Shown: positions 25,196-34,216 of the stretch, one piece after another | Layout of the letters: each line of letters starts with the position of its first letter | How positions within the stretch are numbered: position 1 is the stretch's first letter | Assembly: GCA_017629985.1 (NCBI GenBank) | Contig: JAGBWD010000028.1 | Location: 1 to 58,667, forward strand | Origin: Alistipes sp. | Lineage (GTDB): Bacteria > Bacteroidota > Bacteroidia > Bacteroidales > Rikenellaceae | Direction of reading: 5' to 3' | DNA: 58,667 nucleotides | Translations under genes and position numbers: made by a program | Notes under the pieces: generated by a model | What the model saw: only the letters and a program-made list of their open reading frames with translations | What the model was told of the DNA's origin: nothing | Databases searched by the model: none

Positions 25196-27448
25196 CTACG
25201 AGTTCATCAGACGCTTCACTCGCTCGATACCCTTAATCTTACGAATCTTGTCCAGAAGCATATTTAGGCTATCAATATCTTGCACATAGAGGCTTATACT
25301 ACCTTCGAAGATTCCATCGTGCGACTGCACAGAGATAGCTCGCATATTTATACTAAAGTCTGATGTGATAATCTTCGTCAAATCTAGAATGATGCTAGGA
25401 CGATCGACACCATAAATCTCTACAGTGGCAAGGTAGGAGACAGCCTTCTGCTGCGACCACCTTATATCCTCCTCCTTGATGATATTTTCGCCATGCTGCG
25501 CCGCAAGCTTTATAAGCGCATCGCAGGTAGACTTATGCACGATGATATCTCCACTCTCGGGATTACGATATCCGACTACCCTATCTCCAGGTATTGGGCT
25601 ACAGCACTCGGCCATGACAAACTTTGGCTCATCATCCTCCGAGATATCACTATTAAGCGTATCGTCAAGAGTTGTAGCCTCATCATCATAATCGAGGTCG
25701 TTATCTTCGTCCTGCGAGCTACCAGGGATGAGGAGCTTCCAAAACTTAAGAATCTTTCGCGAAGAGTTCTCCTTGAGAAGCTTCTCGAGGTTGTCGAGCT
25801 TTATGATGCCAGCGCCAATCTTGCTATATAACTCATCCTTGTTGCGGCACTCATACGCCGCCATGAGCTTGCGCAACACACGGCCGTTGAGCGTCACATT
25901 ATACTCGGCCAGAGACTCCTCGAGGTGCTGCATACCATACTCTATATTATCTATGCGCTCACGCTTCAGGTAATCCTGTATGGTCTGACGCGCCTTGCTC
26001 GTGGTGACAATATCGAGCCACTCGCTCTTGGGGTGTGCAGTCTCGGCGGTGATAATCTCCACCTGGTCGCCAGAGTTGAGGGTCGCCGTGATGGGCATGA
26101 TGCGGTGATTGACCTTGGCACCTATGGCGTGGTCACCAATCTTGGTGTGTATCTCATAGGCAAAATCTAAAACCGTAGCGCCATAAGGCATGGTATGAGC
26201 CTCACCCTTGGGCGTGAAGACCACAATATCGCTCTTATACAACGACAGCTTGAAGTTATCGAGAAACTCATGGGCGCTCTCCGTAGGGCTATTTAGGGCA
26301 TCGCGCACCTTACGGAGCCACCTATCGAGGCCATCCTCCTCCTGCGCTATAGACTGATGCTTATACTTCCAATGTGCGGCAAAGCCTCGCTCCGCGATGT
26401 CGTCCATACGCTCGGTGCGCACCTGAACCTCTACCCAGATGCCATCGGGGCCCATAACCGTAGAGTGTAGCGCCTCATAGCCATTAGACTTGGGCATGCT
26501 TATCCAGTCGCGAAGACGGTCGGGATGGGGTTTATAGATATCCGTAACGCAGGAGTATATCTGCCAGCACTGCGTCTTCTCCGAGGGGAAGGGCAGTGTC
26601 TTGAAGACTATGCGTATGGCAAAGAGGTCGTAGACCTCCTCGAAGGGTATCTGCTTGCGGCGCATCTTATTCCAGATGGAGTAGATACTCTTAACACGCG
26701 CAGACATCTCATACTGAAACTTATTTCTGTCCAGCACCTCACGTATGGGGGCCATAAACTTTTCGATGTAGGCCTGACGCTCGGTCTCCGTGTCGTCAAT
26801 CTTACCTCTTATCTCCTCATACTCCTCGGGGAAGCGATACTTCATGCACAAATCCTCAAGCTCACTCTTTATGGCGTGAAGGCCTAGGCGATGTGCCAGA
26901 GGGACAAAGAGATATATGGTCTCGCTGGTAATCTTTATCTGCTTGTTGTGAGGCATAGCACCCAGCGTACGCATATTATGCAGGCGGTCAGCAATCTTGA
27001 TGATTATAACACGCACATCATCCGACAGCGTGAGAAGCACCTTACGAAAATACTCCGCTTGCTCCGAGCTATCGGCGTTAAAGACTCCCGACATCTTCGT
27101 AAGGCCATCGACCATAGAGGCTATCTTGGGCGTGAAGATACGCGATATATCCTCTACCGTATACTCCGTGTCCTCCACAACATCGTGGAGCAGCGCCGCA
27201 ACAACACTCTTCTTGCCAAGGCCTATCTCCCTTACGGCGATGAGTGCCACCTCTATAGGGTGTATGACATAAGGCTCTCCAGAGCGGCGGCGCACCCCCT
27301 TATGTGCCTCCTTGGCAAGGAAGAATGCTCGTTTCACAAATTGCCAATCATCCTCCCTGCGGCACACCTTCGCCGTGCGACAAGCCTCAACAAGCTCCTG
27401 CCACTTCTCCTCTATCAACAACTCATCTGCGGGTGAATACTCTACCAT
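25196..27448 (-). CDS. Bifunctional (p)ppGpp synthetase/hydrolase (RelA/SpoT family)
   Basis: 750 residues with the full long-RSH order: HD hydrolase (about 45-190, with AALLHDVVEDTEYTVEDI intact), synthetase domain (about 230-350, SKSNGYEALHSTV and EVQVRTERMDDIAERG), TGS (about 395-455), helical and zinc-finger-type region (CCSPIPGDRVVGY) and a C-terminal ACT domain (about 670-750). The intact HD motif means hydrolase activity is expected, and the synthetase motifs are also complete, so this is probably the cell's main stringent-response enzyme. No second relA copy is in the window. The recA gene lies upstream on the same strand, separated by 150 bp. Confidence 0.95.
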   Translation of the reverse strand: MVEYSPADELLIEEKWQELVEACRTAKVCRREDDWQFVKRAFFLAKEAHKGVRRRSGEPYVIHPIEVALIAVREIGLGKKSVVAALLHDVVEDTEYTVEDISRIFTPKIASMVDGLTKMSGVFNADSSEQAEYFRKVLLTLSDDVRVIIIKIADRLHNMRTLGAMPHNKQIKITSETIYLFVPLAHRLGLHAIKSELEDLCMKYRFPEEYEEIRGKIDDTETERQAYIEKFMAPIREVLDRNKFQYEMSARVKSIYSIWNKMRRKQIPFEEVYDLFAIRIVFKTLPFPSEKTQCWQIYSCVTDIYKPHPDRLRDWISMPKSNGYEALHSTVMGPDGIWVEVQVRTERMDDIAERGFAAHWKYKHQSIAQEEDGLDRWLRKVRDALNSPTESAHEFLDNFKLSLYKSDIVVFTPKGEAHTMPYGATVLDFAYEIHTKIGDHAIGAKVNHRIMPITATLNSGDQVEIITAETAHPKSEWLDIVTTSKARQTIQDYLKRERIDNIEYGMQHLEESLAEYNVTLNGRVLRKLMAAYECRNKDELYSKIGAGIIKLDNLEKLLKENSSRKILKFWKLLIPGSSQDEDNDLDYDDEATTLDDTLNSDISEDDEPKFVMAECCSPIPGDRVVGYRNPESGDIIVHKSTCDALIKLAAQHGENIIKEEDIRWSQQKAVSYLATVEIYGVDRPSIILDLTKIITSDFSINMRAISVQSHDGIFEGSISLYVQDIDSLNMLLDKIRKIKGIERVKRLMNS

Positions 27449-27478
27449 AACCTTATATCATTCTTATATATAAATACG

Positions 27479-27514
27479 CCAAACCACGGCCACCAATTAG
27501 ATAGCCGTGTTTGG
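27479..27514 (-). terminator. Possible hairpin terminator after recA
   Basis: CCAAACACGGC pairs with GCCGTGGTTTGG (one bulge) on the minus strand, between recA and relA/spoT. There is no strong T-run after the stem. Confidence 0.4.
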
Positions 27515-27598
27515 GTCACAATTCGTAGTTAGCCTCAAGGGGTTAGTAGCCAGGCAGCTAGCATGACGCCGCTGAAGCTACACACCACCCCCACTCAT

Positions 27599-28612
27599 TT
27601 ATCGCTCCGACTCGGACATTGCAGCACGCACACGAAGCTCTATCTCCTCCATCAACGCTGGGTCGTTCTTAAGGGCCTCCTTAACAGCATCACGGCCCTG
27701 GCCAATCTTCTTATCGCCATAGGAGAACCATGAGCCAGACTTCTTGATAATCTCAAAGTCCACGCCAAGGTCGATAATCTCACCAAGCTTCGAGATACCC
27801 TCACCAAACATGATGTCAAACTCCGCCTTCTTGAATGGAGGTGCCACCTTATTCTTCACAACCTTAACCTTGGTGCGTGTTCCTAGCTGCTCCTCACCAT
27901 CCTTAATAACCGAGGCACGGCGGATGTCGATACGCACCGAAGCGTAGAACTTGAGGGCGTTACCACCTGTTGTAGTCTCTGGGTTGCCATACACAACACC
28001 AATCTTATCGCGAAGCTGGTTGATGAAGATACATACAGTCTTTGTCTTTGATATAGAAGCTGTTAGCTTACGCAACGCCTGTGACATAAGACGCGCCTGA
28101 AGGCCCATCTTCGAGTCACCCATATCACCCTCAATCTCTGCCTTTGGCGTAAGCGCAGCAACAGAGTCGATGACAATGATATCGATAGCACTAGAGCGAA
28201 TCAACGAGTCAGCAATCTCCAACGCCTGCTCGCCATTGTCAGGCTGCGACACCAGCAGGTTATCTACATCTACGCCGAGCTTCTGGGCATAGTAGGGGTC
28301 GAAGGCATGCTCCGCATCGATGAACGCTGCTATACCTCCCGACTTCTGCGCCTCGGCAATGGCGTGTATAGCAAGGGTTGTCTTACCTGATGACTCGGGG
28401 CCAAAAATCTCAATGACACGGCCTTTAGGATAGCCTCCTACACCCAATGCGATATCGAGAGTTATAGAGCCTGTAGGGATAACAGGGACATCTGCAACAG
28501 TGTCGCTCGACATACGCATAATAGAACCCTTACCAAAATCCTTCTCAATCTTATCCATTACTGCTGATAGCACCTTGAGCTTATCAGCACTTACTGCAAC
28601 TTTCTCTGCCAT
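27599..28612 (-). CDS. recA: Recombinase A
   Basis: 337 residues from the ATG at 28612. The longer reading of the frame adds 20 residues ([12 protein letters not shown]...) that overlap the spacer after bcp and do not belong to RecA. Walker A is [16 protein letters not shown] (about 64-79), Walker [11 protein letters not shown], and the L2 loop with [17 protein letters not shown] is present. RecA forms filaments on single-stranded DNA, catalyses strand exchange and activates LexA-type cleavage. It lies 28 bp after bcp, so both may share the promoter at 29143-29150. Confidence 0.98.
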   Translation of the reverse strand: MAEKVAVSADKLKVLSAVMDKIEKDFGKGSIMRMSSDTVADVPVIPTGSITLDIALGVGGYPKGRVIEIFGPESSGKTTLAIHAIAEAQKSGGIAAFIDAEHAFDPYYAQKLGVDVDNLLVSQPDNGEQALEIADSLIRSSAIDIIVIDSVAALTPKAEIEGDMGDSKMGLQARLMSQALRKLTASISKTKTVCIFINQLRDKIGVVYGNPETTTGGNALKFYASVRIDIRRASVIKDGEEQLGTRTKVKVVKNKVAPPFKKAEFDIMFGEGISKLGEIIDLGVDFEIIKKSGSWFSYGDKKIGQGRDAVKEALKNDPALMEEIELRVRAAMSESER

Positions 28613-28640
28613 AATATATCTATTTTTATATTTTCTTCTT

Positions 28641-29105
28641 CTACTTGCCCAAAAGCTTGATAATCTGCCCAAAGGAGTCCTTGGTGTCTACCTTTGTGAT
28701 GATATGCGTAACACGTGCATCAGCATCCAAGAGGAAGGTGGTGCGCACAATACCCATATACTCTCTGCCACACATCTTCTTGAGACGCCACACACCCATA
28801 GCCTCCGACAGAGAGTGATCCGTATCTGCAAGGAGGGTGAAGTTTAGCTCATGCTTGGTGCAGAATCCCGCGTGCGACTTCACGGAGTCGGGGCTGACAC
28901 CTACAACCTTATAACCTCGGCGTGCCAACTCCGCCTTACCATCTCGAAGGCTCTTTGCCTCGAGGGTGCATCCCGAGGTATTATCCTTGGGATAGAAATA
29001 GAGTACCGTTGGTGAACCCTTCAAATCATTTAAGGTAAATGGAAGACCCTTATCTGTTACGCTCTGAAACTCTGGGATGATATCCCCAATATTAATATTG
29101 CTCAT
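28641..29105 (-). CDS. bcp: Bcp/PrxQ-type peroxiredoxin
   Basis: 154 residues, full length for the thioredoxin-dependent thiol peroxidase Bcp. The peroxidatic Cys46 lies in NTSGCTLEA. In the E. coli enzyme the resolving cysteine is five residues later; here that position (residue 51) is Lys, so the intrahelical disulfide cannot form. Other cysteines occur in HAGFCTKHE and KKMCGREY and could take over. Function is detoxification of hydrogen peroxide and organic hydroperoxides in the cytosol. Likely co-transcribed with recA. Confidence 0.93.
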   Translation of the reverse strand: MSNINIGDIIPEFQSVTDKGLPFTLNDLKGSPTVLYFYPKDNTSGCTLEAKSLRDGKAELARRGYKVVGVSPDSVKSHAGFCTKHELNFTLLADTDHSLSEAMGVWRLKKMCGREYMGIVRTTFLLDADARVTHIITKVDTKDSFGQIIKLLGK

Positions 29106-29142
29106 ATTCTGTATCGTTATTATTATTTCTCAAAATCATTTT

Positions 29143-29150
29143 CAAAGTTA
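29143..29150 (-). promoter_or_regulatory. Promoter -7 box for bcp-recA
   Basis: Minus-strand TAACTTTG fits TAnnTTTG, 37 bp before the bcp ATG at 29105. Confidence 0.5.
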
Positions 29151-29224
29151 CTCTTTTTTTATCAATTCTGGAAATCTATGTTAGACTTTTTTCCTATAGC
29201 CCTATAAGCTACGCCTATTATCGT

Positions 29225-29431
29225 CTACTCCCCGATAGTAATAGAGACCTGATCGAGAAACTCCGCCTCGCTCTTATTCAACCTTGCGCGACAGACCGGA
29301 CAGCGTATAGCACACTCCGTATCTACATGTTCCACAAGGCGAGTATAGACCACCTCACTAGCATTTATCGTAGTTCTGTACTCGGTGTGCGCCCCACATG
29401 CGCGACAATCAATAGCATAATTTAGTCCCAT
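29225..29431 (-). CDS. Small zinc-ribbon-like protein
   Basis: 68 residues from the ATG at 29431. A GTG start at 29467 would add 12 residues, but a TTACTTTG box just before it suggests that transcription begins near or after that codon. Two cysteine pairs, CRAC (about 9-12) and CPVC (about 44-47), make a probable four-cysteine zinc ribbon. No other domain is visible. The family is unknown to me. The gene stands alone between bcp and the FKBP lipoproteins. Confidence 0.6.
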   Translation of the reverse strand: MGLNYAIDCRACGAHTEYRTTINASEVVYTRLVEHVDTECAIRCPVCRARLNKSEAEFLDQVSITIGE

Positions 29432-29523
29432 AGTCGTAGTCGTTTTAAGTGTTTCTATCTCTTTCACGATGCAAAGTAACTACCCTATTTTGACAACTTG
29501 CGTCAAAATAATTTTTATTGCAC

Positions 29524-29562
29524 AAAAAAAAGAGCCTGCCCAACAAAAATGTTGAACAGGCA
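29524..29562 (-). terminator. Terminator of the FKBP/NhaA block
   Basis: On the minus strand, GCCTGTTCAACA / TGTTGGGCAGGC forms a stem around TTTT, followed by CTCTTTTTTTTG. It lies about 50 bp after the stop of the 422-residue FKBP gene. Confidence 0.85.
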
Positions 29563-29610
29563 CACCTAAATTTAATATAGAACGTAGCGAGCTACAACCT
29601 CCGTGAGCCA

Positions 29611-30879
29611 CTACTCCTTCATTATCGTAGGCTTCACAACCTTCTTGACTACAGTAGGCTTTGAGGCGTCAGACTTTGGTGATACAGGAACAGGCTTAAT
29701 ATCTGCGTTTCGGCTCTTAAGCATCGCCTCGGCACGCTCCTTGGCAATCTCCTCATCGCTCTTACCATGTACTACAGAGGTAAGCTCAATGGTCATAACA
29801 ATAGCCTCGTTAGGCATCACAAGCTTATTACCCTGCTCACCATAGGCCAATGAGGCAGGAATCCACAATGTCACAGCACCACCCTCGCTAATCTTCTGGA
29901 TACCATAACGTGAACCCTCGATAATGAAGCGCTCAAGGACAATCTTAAAGTTCTTATTCTCCTCCAACTGCTTCTCGATGCGCTCGATACGCTTTGCCTT
30001 AAGCTCTGGCTTTGTAGCTGTAGTGTCGTTCTGCGCCTTATCCAAAGCCTCCTCGAGGAGCTTTACACGCTCGTTAAGAGACTCGACAAGTGTGCCGCGC
30101 TGCGTATACACATCGTAGTTGAAGGATACGGTATCACGCTCGTTGCGAATCTTGTTGCCATTACCAGCTCTATCGATACGATAGTAGAGCGTGTCGCTCT
30201 CAACAACTATAGGGTGTACACCACGCTGCTTCGCAACACCACGAATCCACTCTGCGCTACGCTGCTTGACATACTCGGGTAACACCTCGCGCACGTAGCG
30301 AGCCATATAGTTACGCATAGTCTCCACATCTACCTGCATATTCTGATTAATGGCGCCCTGGTCAGGGATGTTACGAGTATCCTCAAAGGCCTTAACAAAC
30401 CAATGTAGGTTGATAGGATAGCTCATCTTACGAACATGGTTAGCGATATCATGGCCATAGGCTGTAGAGACCTTCTCAACCGAAAACTCACCATTGTCAA
30501 AGAGTGTTGGCACATTTGCCGAAGCACCAAGATTCATACCTGCAAGACGCTTTGCAAAGATATGCTGACGCATACGCTCATCAGAGAAGCGACCTAGATA
30601 CTTGCCATTCTCCGCTATAAACGCCTCATCTACAACGCTCTTTGCAATCTCCTCATTGAAAGCCTTAACAATGACATCCTCATCAAAGACATCTCCCGCA
30701 GGAGTAAAACGCAAGCTCAAGCCGATGTTCATACCCACGGCGTATGACAAGGTATCTAGCTCCGCACTAGGGTCATCATAGCAGCGTGGCTCGCTAGGCT
30801 GGAAATAGTAGTCGCGGCTACCGTTATCGCACGATACTGCGACCAAAGCCACACATAAAATAATTAAAATTCTCTTCAT
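29611..30879 (-). CDS. FKBP-type peptidyl-prolyl isomerase-like lipoprotein (divergent)
   Basis: 422 residues from the ATG at 30879; the upstream extension (MLRSDRLFKPKQN) lies in the spacer after the previous gene. Lipobox LVAVSC gives Cys17. The N-terminal part has the LDTLSYAVGMNIG motif of FkpA/Mip N-domains, and the FKBP core near the C-terminus shows GGAVTLWIPASLAYGEQGNKLVMPNEAIVMTIEL. The core is interrupted by a coiled-coil-like insert (about 265-315, KLLEEALDKAQND...RIEKQLEENKNF). The end is a Lys/Pro/Val-rich tail. Probably a periplasmic or surface folding factor. It follows the 228-residue FKBP gene by 22 bp. Confidence 0.8.
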   Translation of the reverse strand: MKRILIILCVALVAVSCDNGSRDYYFQPSEPRCYDDPSAELDTLSYAVGMNIGLSLRFTPAGDVFDEDVIVKAFNEEIAKSVVDEAFIAENGKYLGRFSDERMRQHIFAKRLAGMNLGASANVPTLFDNGEFSVEKVSTAYGHDIANHVRKMSYPINLHWFVKAFEDTRNIPDQGAINQNMQVDVETMRNYMARYVREVLPEYVKQRSAEWIRGVAKQRGVHPIVVESDTLYYRIDRAGNGNKIRNERDTVSFNYDVYTQRGTLVESLNERVKLLEEALDKAQNDTTATKPELKAKRIERIEKQLEENKNFKIVLERFIIEGSRYGIQKISEGGAVTLWIPASLAYGEQGNKLVMPNEAIVMTIELTSVVHGKSDEEIAKERAEAMLKSRNADIKPVPVSPKSDASKPTVVKKVVKPTIMKE

Positions 30880-30901
30880 ATTTTGTTTTGGTTTAAATAA
30901 T

Positions 30902-31588
30902 CTATCGCTCCTCAACATCTATGAGCCACAACTCATAGTAGAGCATTGTGTTTGGCAGGATAGAGAGGGAATCACAGCCTGCCGAGCCAAAGGCCAAACG
31001 CGAGGGCACCCATGTCTCGAGGTGTCCACCCTTGCCAATAAGCTTGGTAGCCTCAACAACACCACGTGGCATATCACCCAGCGCAATGCGAAGTGTATCG
31101 CCATGGAGGTATGTAGTATCGACAACCTCACCAGCGACATCCAAGGCGCGGTAGCACATAAGGATAGTATCACGATTGTTACGTGCCACCCTCTTCATAT
31201 TACCTAACGTATGTACCTTATATGTCAATCCCGAGTTGGTAGCCACAAACTTACGATCCTCCTTACGCAAATCCTCGAGGAACTGCTCCTCGAAGGCTGC
31301 CACACGCTCATAAACATCGTAGTTCATATACTTGAGGTATGCAGCACGTGCCTCCTCTGCGTTTAGCTTCTCGGCGCCGAGGTAGGCATCGCGCAAACCC
31401 TCACATACGGCATTTACATTCAACAACGAGTCGATGCCAATAAGATTACGGCCTAGGTTTAGACCAATAACATAAGACATGGAGTCTGCCGAGGTCTGCA
31501 TCACAGGCACAACAACCGTAGCCTTGGGTTTATTACACGCCACCAAAAGTAGAATGGCCACTGCAACAACTGATAATATCTTCTTCAT
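30902..31588 (-). CDS. FKBP-type peptidyl-prolyl isomerase-like lipoprotein
   Basis: 228 residues. Lipobox LLLVAC gives Cys18. The N-domain carries DSMSYVIGLNLGRNL, related to the two other FKBP lipoproteins in this window (29611 and 38567). The FKBP core at about 125-228 is recognisable (GVVEATKLIGKGGHLETWVPSRLAFGSAGCDSLSILPNTMLYYELWLIDV), although the DFDGS-like substrate loop is degenerate, so isomerase activity is uncertain. Likely periplasmic and involved in outer-membrane or secreted protein folding. It sits 15 bp after nhaA and 22 bp before the next FKBP gene, so the three are probably one transcript. Confidence 0.82.
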   Translation of the reverse strand: MKKILSVVAVAILLLVACNKPKATVVVPVMQTSADSMSYVIGLNLGRNLIGIDSLLNVNAVCEGLRDAYLGAEKLNAEEARAAYLKYMNYDVYERVAAFEEQFLEDLRKEDRKFVATNSGLTYKVHTLGNMKRVARNNRDTILMCYRALDVAGEVVDTTYLHGDTLRIALGDMPRGVVEATKLIGKGGHLETWVPSRLAFGSAGCDSLSILPNTMLYYELWLIDVEER

Positions 31589-31603
31589 AGTTATTTCGAT
31601 ATA

Positions 31604-32977
31604 TTACTCTCTTTTTTCACGCTTTGCCTCGATAGATATAAGGATAGTACCTAGGATAGCTGCCACGGTAGAGGCCATGAGGATAGCTATCTTACCCATG
31701 TCGATAAAGGTCTGGTGTGTAGCCTTGTCAAAGGCGAGGTTATCAACAAAGATAGACATCGTAAAGCCGATACCTCCCAAGCATGCTACGGCTATCAACA
31801 TCAGCCATGTAGAACCCGATGGCTTATCGGCAATGCCTAGCTTTACAGCGATATAGCTAAAGAGGGAGATGCCTATAGGCTTACCCAAGACAAGACCAAA
31901 GAAGATACCCATGCCTATAGAGCCAAGCTCCGCAGAGTACTCAAAGATGTTGAAATACTCGGCAGAAGAGATGTATACTCCAGCATTGGCCAAGGCAAAG
32001 ATAGGCATGATGATAAAATTGACGTATGGCATAAGAAGATGCTCCACACGGTGGCTCATGCCCTGCGAGCCGTTGGAGATTTGCGTCATACGGCGTAGGT
32101 AGTATAGTCGCGACTCCTCCGCCTCATGCTCATTAGCGATACTATCGGCAGCCTTAAAGCCCTTCTCGATGATATCGGCCTTATGGAGGAAGTAGGAACG
32201 GCTGTAACGTGGCTCCGTAGGGATAAGCATCGCCATAGCCACACCCGAGATTGTAGCATGAACACCCGAGTAGTAGAACAATATCCACACTATACATGCT
32301 GGAATGAGGTAGGCAATCATACGGAACTCACCCAAACGGCGCATGATGTAGATGCCAACCATGATAGCTAGGGCAATACCCAAAAGTAGCATATCTGGCG
32401 TCTCGCCATAGAAGAGCGCTATGACAAATATAGCTCCCAGGTCATCAGCCACGGCCAACGCCGTGAGGAACACCTTCAGCGACAGCGGCACCCTATTGCC
32501 CAAAAGCGACATGATACCTATGGCAAAGGCGATATCTGTGGCAGTGGGGATACCCCAACCATTGACAACCTCCGTACCTGCGTTAAACGCTGCGTAGATG
32601 AGCGCAGGGATAAGCATACCTCCCATAGCTGCAACAACAGGGAGTATAGCCTTCTTGGGCGTAGAGAGTTCACCATCCGATATCTCGCGGCGTATCTCAA
32701 GACCTACGGTAAAGAAGAAGACCACCATGAGTCCATCATTGACAATCTTCTCGATGTTCATGCCACGAGGGAACAGCTCTCCATCGATATAGAGACCCAA
32801 CTCCATGTGTAGGATATGGTGATACAACTCACTTGTTGCTGGCAGGTTGGCCAATATCATAGCAACAATAACGCAGATGATAAGCACCACGCCACCAGCC
32901 CATGGTGCCTTGAGGAAACTAGCACCACGCTGTGACAATATATGATTGCGCTTTATAATACCAAATTTTGTAAACAT
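31604..32977 (-). CDS. nhaA: Na+/H+ antiporter NhaA
   Basis: 457 residues with the NhaA fold of about 12 membrane segments. The diagnostic stretches are NDGLMVVFFFTVGLEIRRE (about 60-78), GIPTATDIAFAIGIMSLLG with the TATDIAF crossing, and ALAVADDLGAIFVIALFY, whose two adjacent aspartates form the ion-binding site. A hydrophilic insert of about 50 residues (YSRSYFLHKADIIEKG...) in the middle is normal for Bacteroidota forms. It exports sodium in exchange for protons. The gene precedes the FKBP pair and follows the arginase-fold gene by 24 bp. Confidence 0.96.
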   Translation of the reverse strand: MFTKFGIIKRNHILSQRGASFLKAPWAGGVVLIICVIVAMILANLPATSELYHHILHMELGLYIDGELFPRGMNIEKIVNDGLMVVFFFTVGLEIRREISDGELSTPKKAILPVVAAMGGMLIPALIYAAFNAGTEVVNGWGIPTATDIAFAIGIMSLLGNRVPLSLKVFLTALAVADDLGAIFVIALFYGETPDMLLLGIALAIMVGIYIMRRLGEFRMIAYLIPACIVWILFYYSGVHATISGVAMAMLIPTEPRYSRSYFLHKADIIEKGFKAADSIANEHEAEESRLYYLRRMTQISNGSQGMSHRVEHLLMPYVNFIIMPIFALANAGVYISSAEYFNIFEYSAELGSIGMGIFFGLVLGKPIGISLFSYIAVKLGIADKPSGSTWLMLIAVACLGGIGFTMSIFVDNLAFDKATHQTFIDMGKIAILMASTVAAILGTILISIEAKREKRE

Positions 32978-33001
32978 ATCGTAGTTGGATTAATTACTCG
33001 G

Positions 33002-34057
33002 TTACAACACATCCTCGGCATCGTGATTCTTGAGAGCCATGCAGCAGAGATTATAGAGAAGACGCGCAGCAATGGCAGCATCTGTCTTATCATAAAGGTC
33101 GGGAACTACCTCCGTAAGGTCGAAACCTACAATCTTACGTCCCGAGTCTACAACCCTACCCAAGAGATAGACCACCTCGGGGAAGCGTAGACCACCAGCC
33201 ACAAGTGAGCCTGTGTGTGGCGAACACTCTATGGTTAGGCCATCGATATCCAACGACACGTAGACCCTCTCTGGCAACTCCGCGATGATATCCTCGCAGA
33301 TGCTCGCCCAGCCTACACCCTCAAAGTGCTTCGACCATATATCCTGACCCGTGAAGAGCTTTATGCGCTCATCACTCTGCGCACGCTCCCACTCCATAGG
33401 GCAGAAGGCTCTGACGCCAACACCTACAAGGCTCTTTACACCCTCTATATCGCGTAGCACATTGTGCATTATAGAGGCGTTGGAGTGTTCAAAGCCCTGG
33501 TACCTCTCTCTCAAGTCACAACTAGAGTCGATATGTAGGATTCCAAGCTCTGAATGATGCTCCGCTACAGCACGGATATTGCCGTATGCCGTAGATTGGT
33601 CACCACCTACAAGACCCACAATCTTACCCTCCGAGAGCCAATGCTTCGCCTGCTCGTAGATATTGTTATTCACCTCCGCCGAGGCCTCATTTACGCGGCG
33701 CAAGCGGCGCTCGTAGACAAGGTCATCTATAGCCGAGGCGTTGTTGTTATAGGATCGTATCACGCGCTCCGCATCGGAACGTATGCGGTGTGACATATCC
33801 TGAATAGCATAATCTATAGGTGCTGTGGCGATACCCTTGCGCCATGTGTAGGGCGCCATAGGCTCAAAGAAATCTACACCTCGCGATGCCTCGATGATAG
33901 CATCTGGAGCATAGGAACTTCCTGCACGCTCCGACACCGTAGCATCCCAGGGTGCAGAGATAAGCACCAACGCCGCCTCCTCGGGACGTAGGGGGATACC
34001 AAAATAGTTACCATTATCGGGTATCGCACCATTGGGGTCAAATCGTTTTTGCGCCAT
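33002..34057 (-). CDS. Arginase/agmatinase-fold protein with altered metal site
   Basis: 351 residues from the ATG at 34057. The fold is that of the ureohydrolase superfamily (arginase, agmatinase, formimidoylglutamase). Metal-binding motifs are recognisable but changed: GGDHS is GGDQS (Gln154), DAHxD is D177-S-S-C-D181 (Ser179 for the metal His), while the late DID pair (Asp270, Asp272) is kept. In arginase both lost histidines bind manganese. The codons read cleanly (CAA for Gln154), so this is not a frameshift. It may be a pseudoenzyme, bind a different metal, or have a new activity. It heads the transcript toward nhaA with a promoter box at 34127-34134. Not linked to the hut operon. Confidence 0.8.
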   Translation of the reverse strand: MAQKRFDPNGAIPDNGNYFGIPLRPEEAALVLISAPWDATVSERAGSSYAPDAIIEASRGVDFFEPMAPYTWRKGIATAPIDYAIQDMSHRIRSDAERVIRSYNNNASAIDDLVYERRLRRVNEASAEVNNNIYEQAKHWLSEGKIVGLVGGDQSTAYGNIRAVAEHHSELGILHIDSSCDLRERYQGFEHSNASIMHNVLRDIEGVKSLVGVGVRAFCPMEWERAQSDERIKLFTGQDIWSKHFEGVGWASICEDIIAELPERVYVSLDIDGLTIECSPHTGSLVAGGLRFPEVVYLLGRVVDSGRKIVGFDLTEVVPDLYDKTDAAIAARLLYNLCCMALKNHDAEDVL

Positions 34058-34126
34058 AGCTATATCCAATTTAAAATTTTACTATACCTCTAAATGTAAA
34101 ATGTTAGCACATCTAGAAATATCGTG

Positions 34127-34134
34127 CAAATTTA
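34127..34134 (-). promoter_or_regulatory. Promoter -7 box for the arginase-fold gene
   Basis: Minus-strand TAAATTTG fits TAnnTTTG; leader of about 60 nt to the ATG at 34057. It is divergent from the pdxB box at 34158. Confidence 0.5.
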
Positions 34135-34157
34135 GCATTTTTTTTATATTTATTCAC

Positions 34158-34165
34158 TATCTTTG
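34158..34165 (+). promoter_or_regulatory. Promoter -7 box for pdxB
   Basis: TATCTTTG, about 50 bp before the ATG at 34217. The apparent TTG start at 34163 falls inside this box and is therefore not used. Confidence 0.6.
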
Positions 34166-34216
34166 TCACAGAACTTCACTTTTTTGCTAAAAAAATCCAC
34201 CTCTCACAAGAAGCTT

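Noticed and set aside
27599-28672. 357-residue RecA
   Set aside because: The extra 20 residues are not RecA-like and reach into bcp; the [12 protein letters not shown] start is standard.
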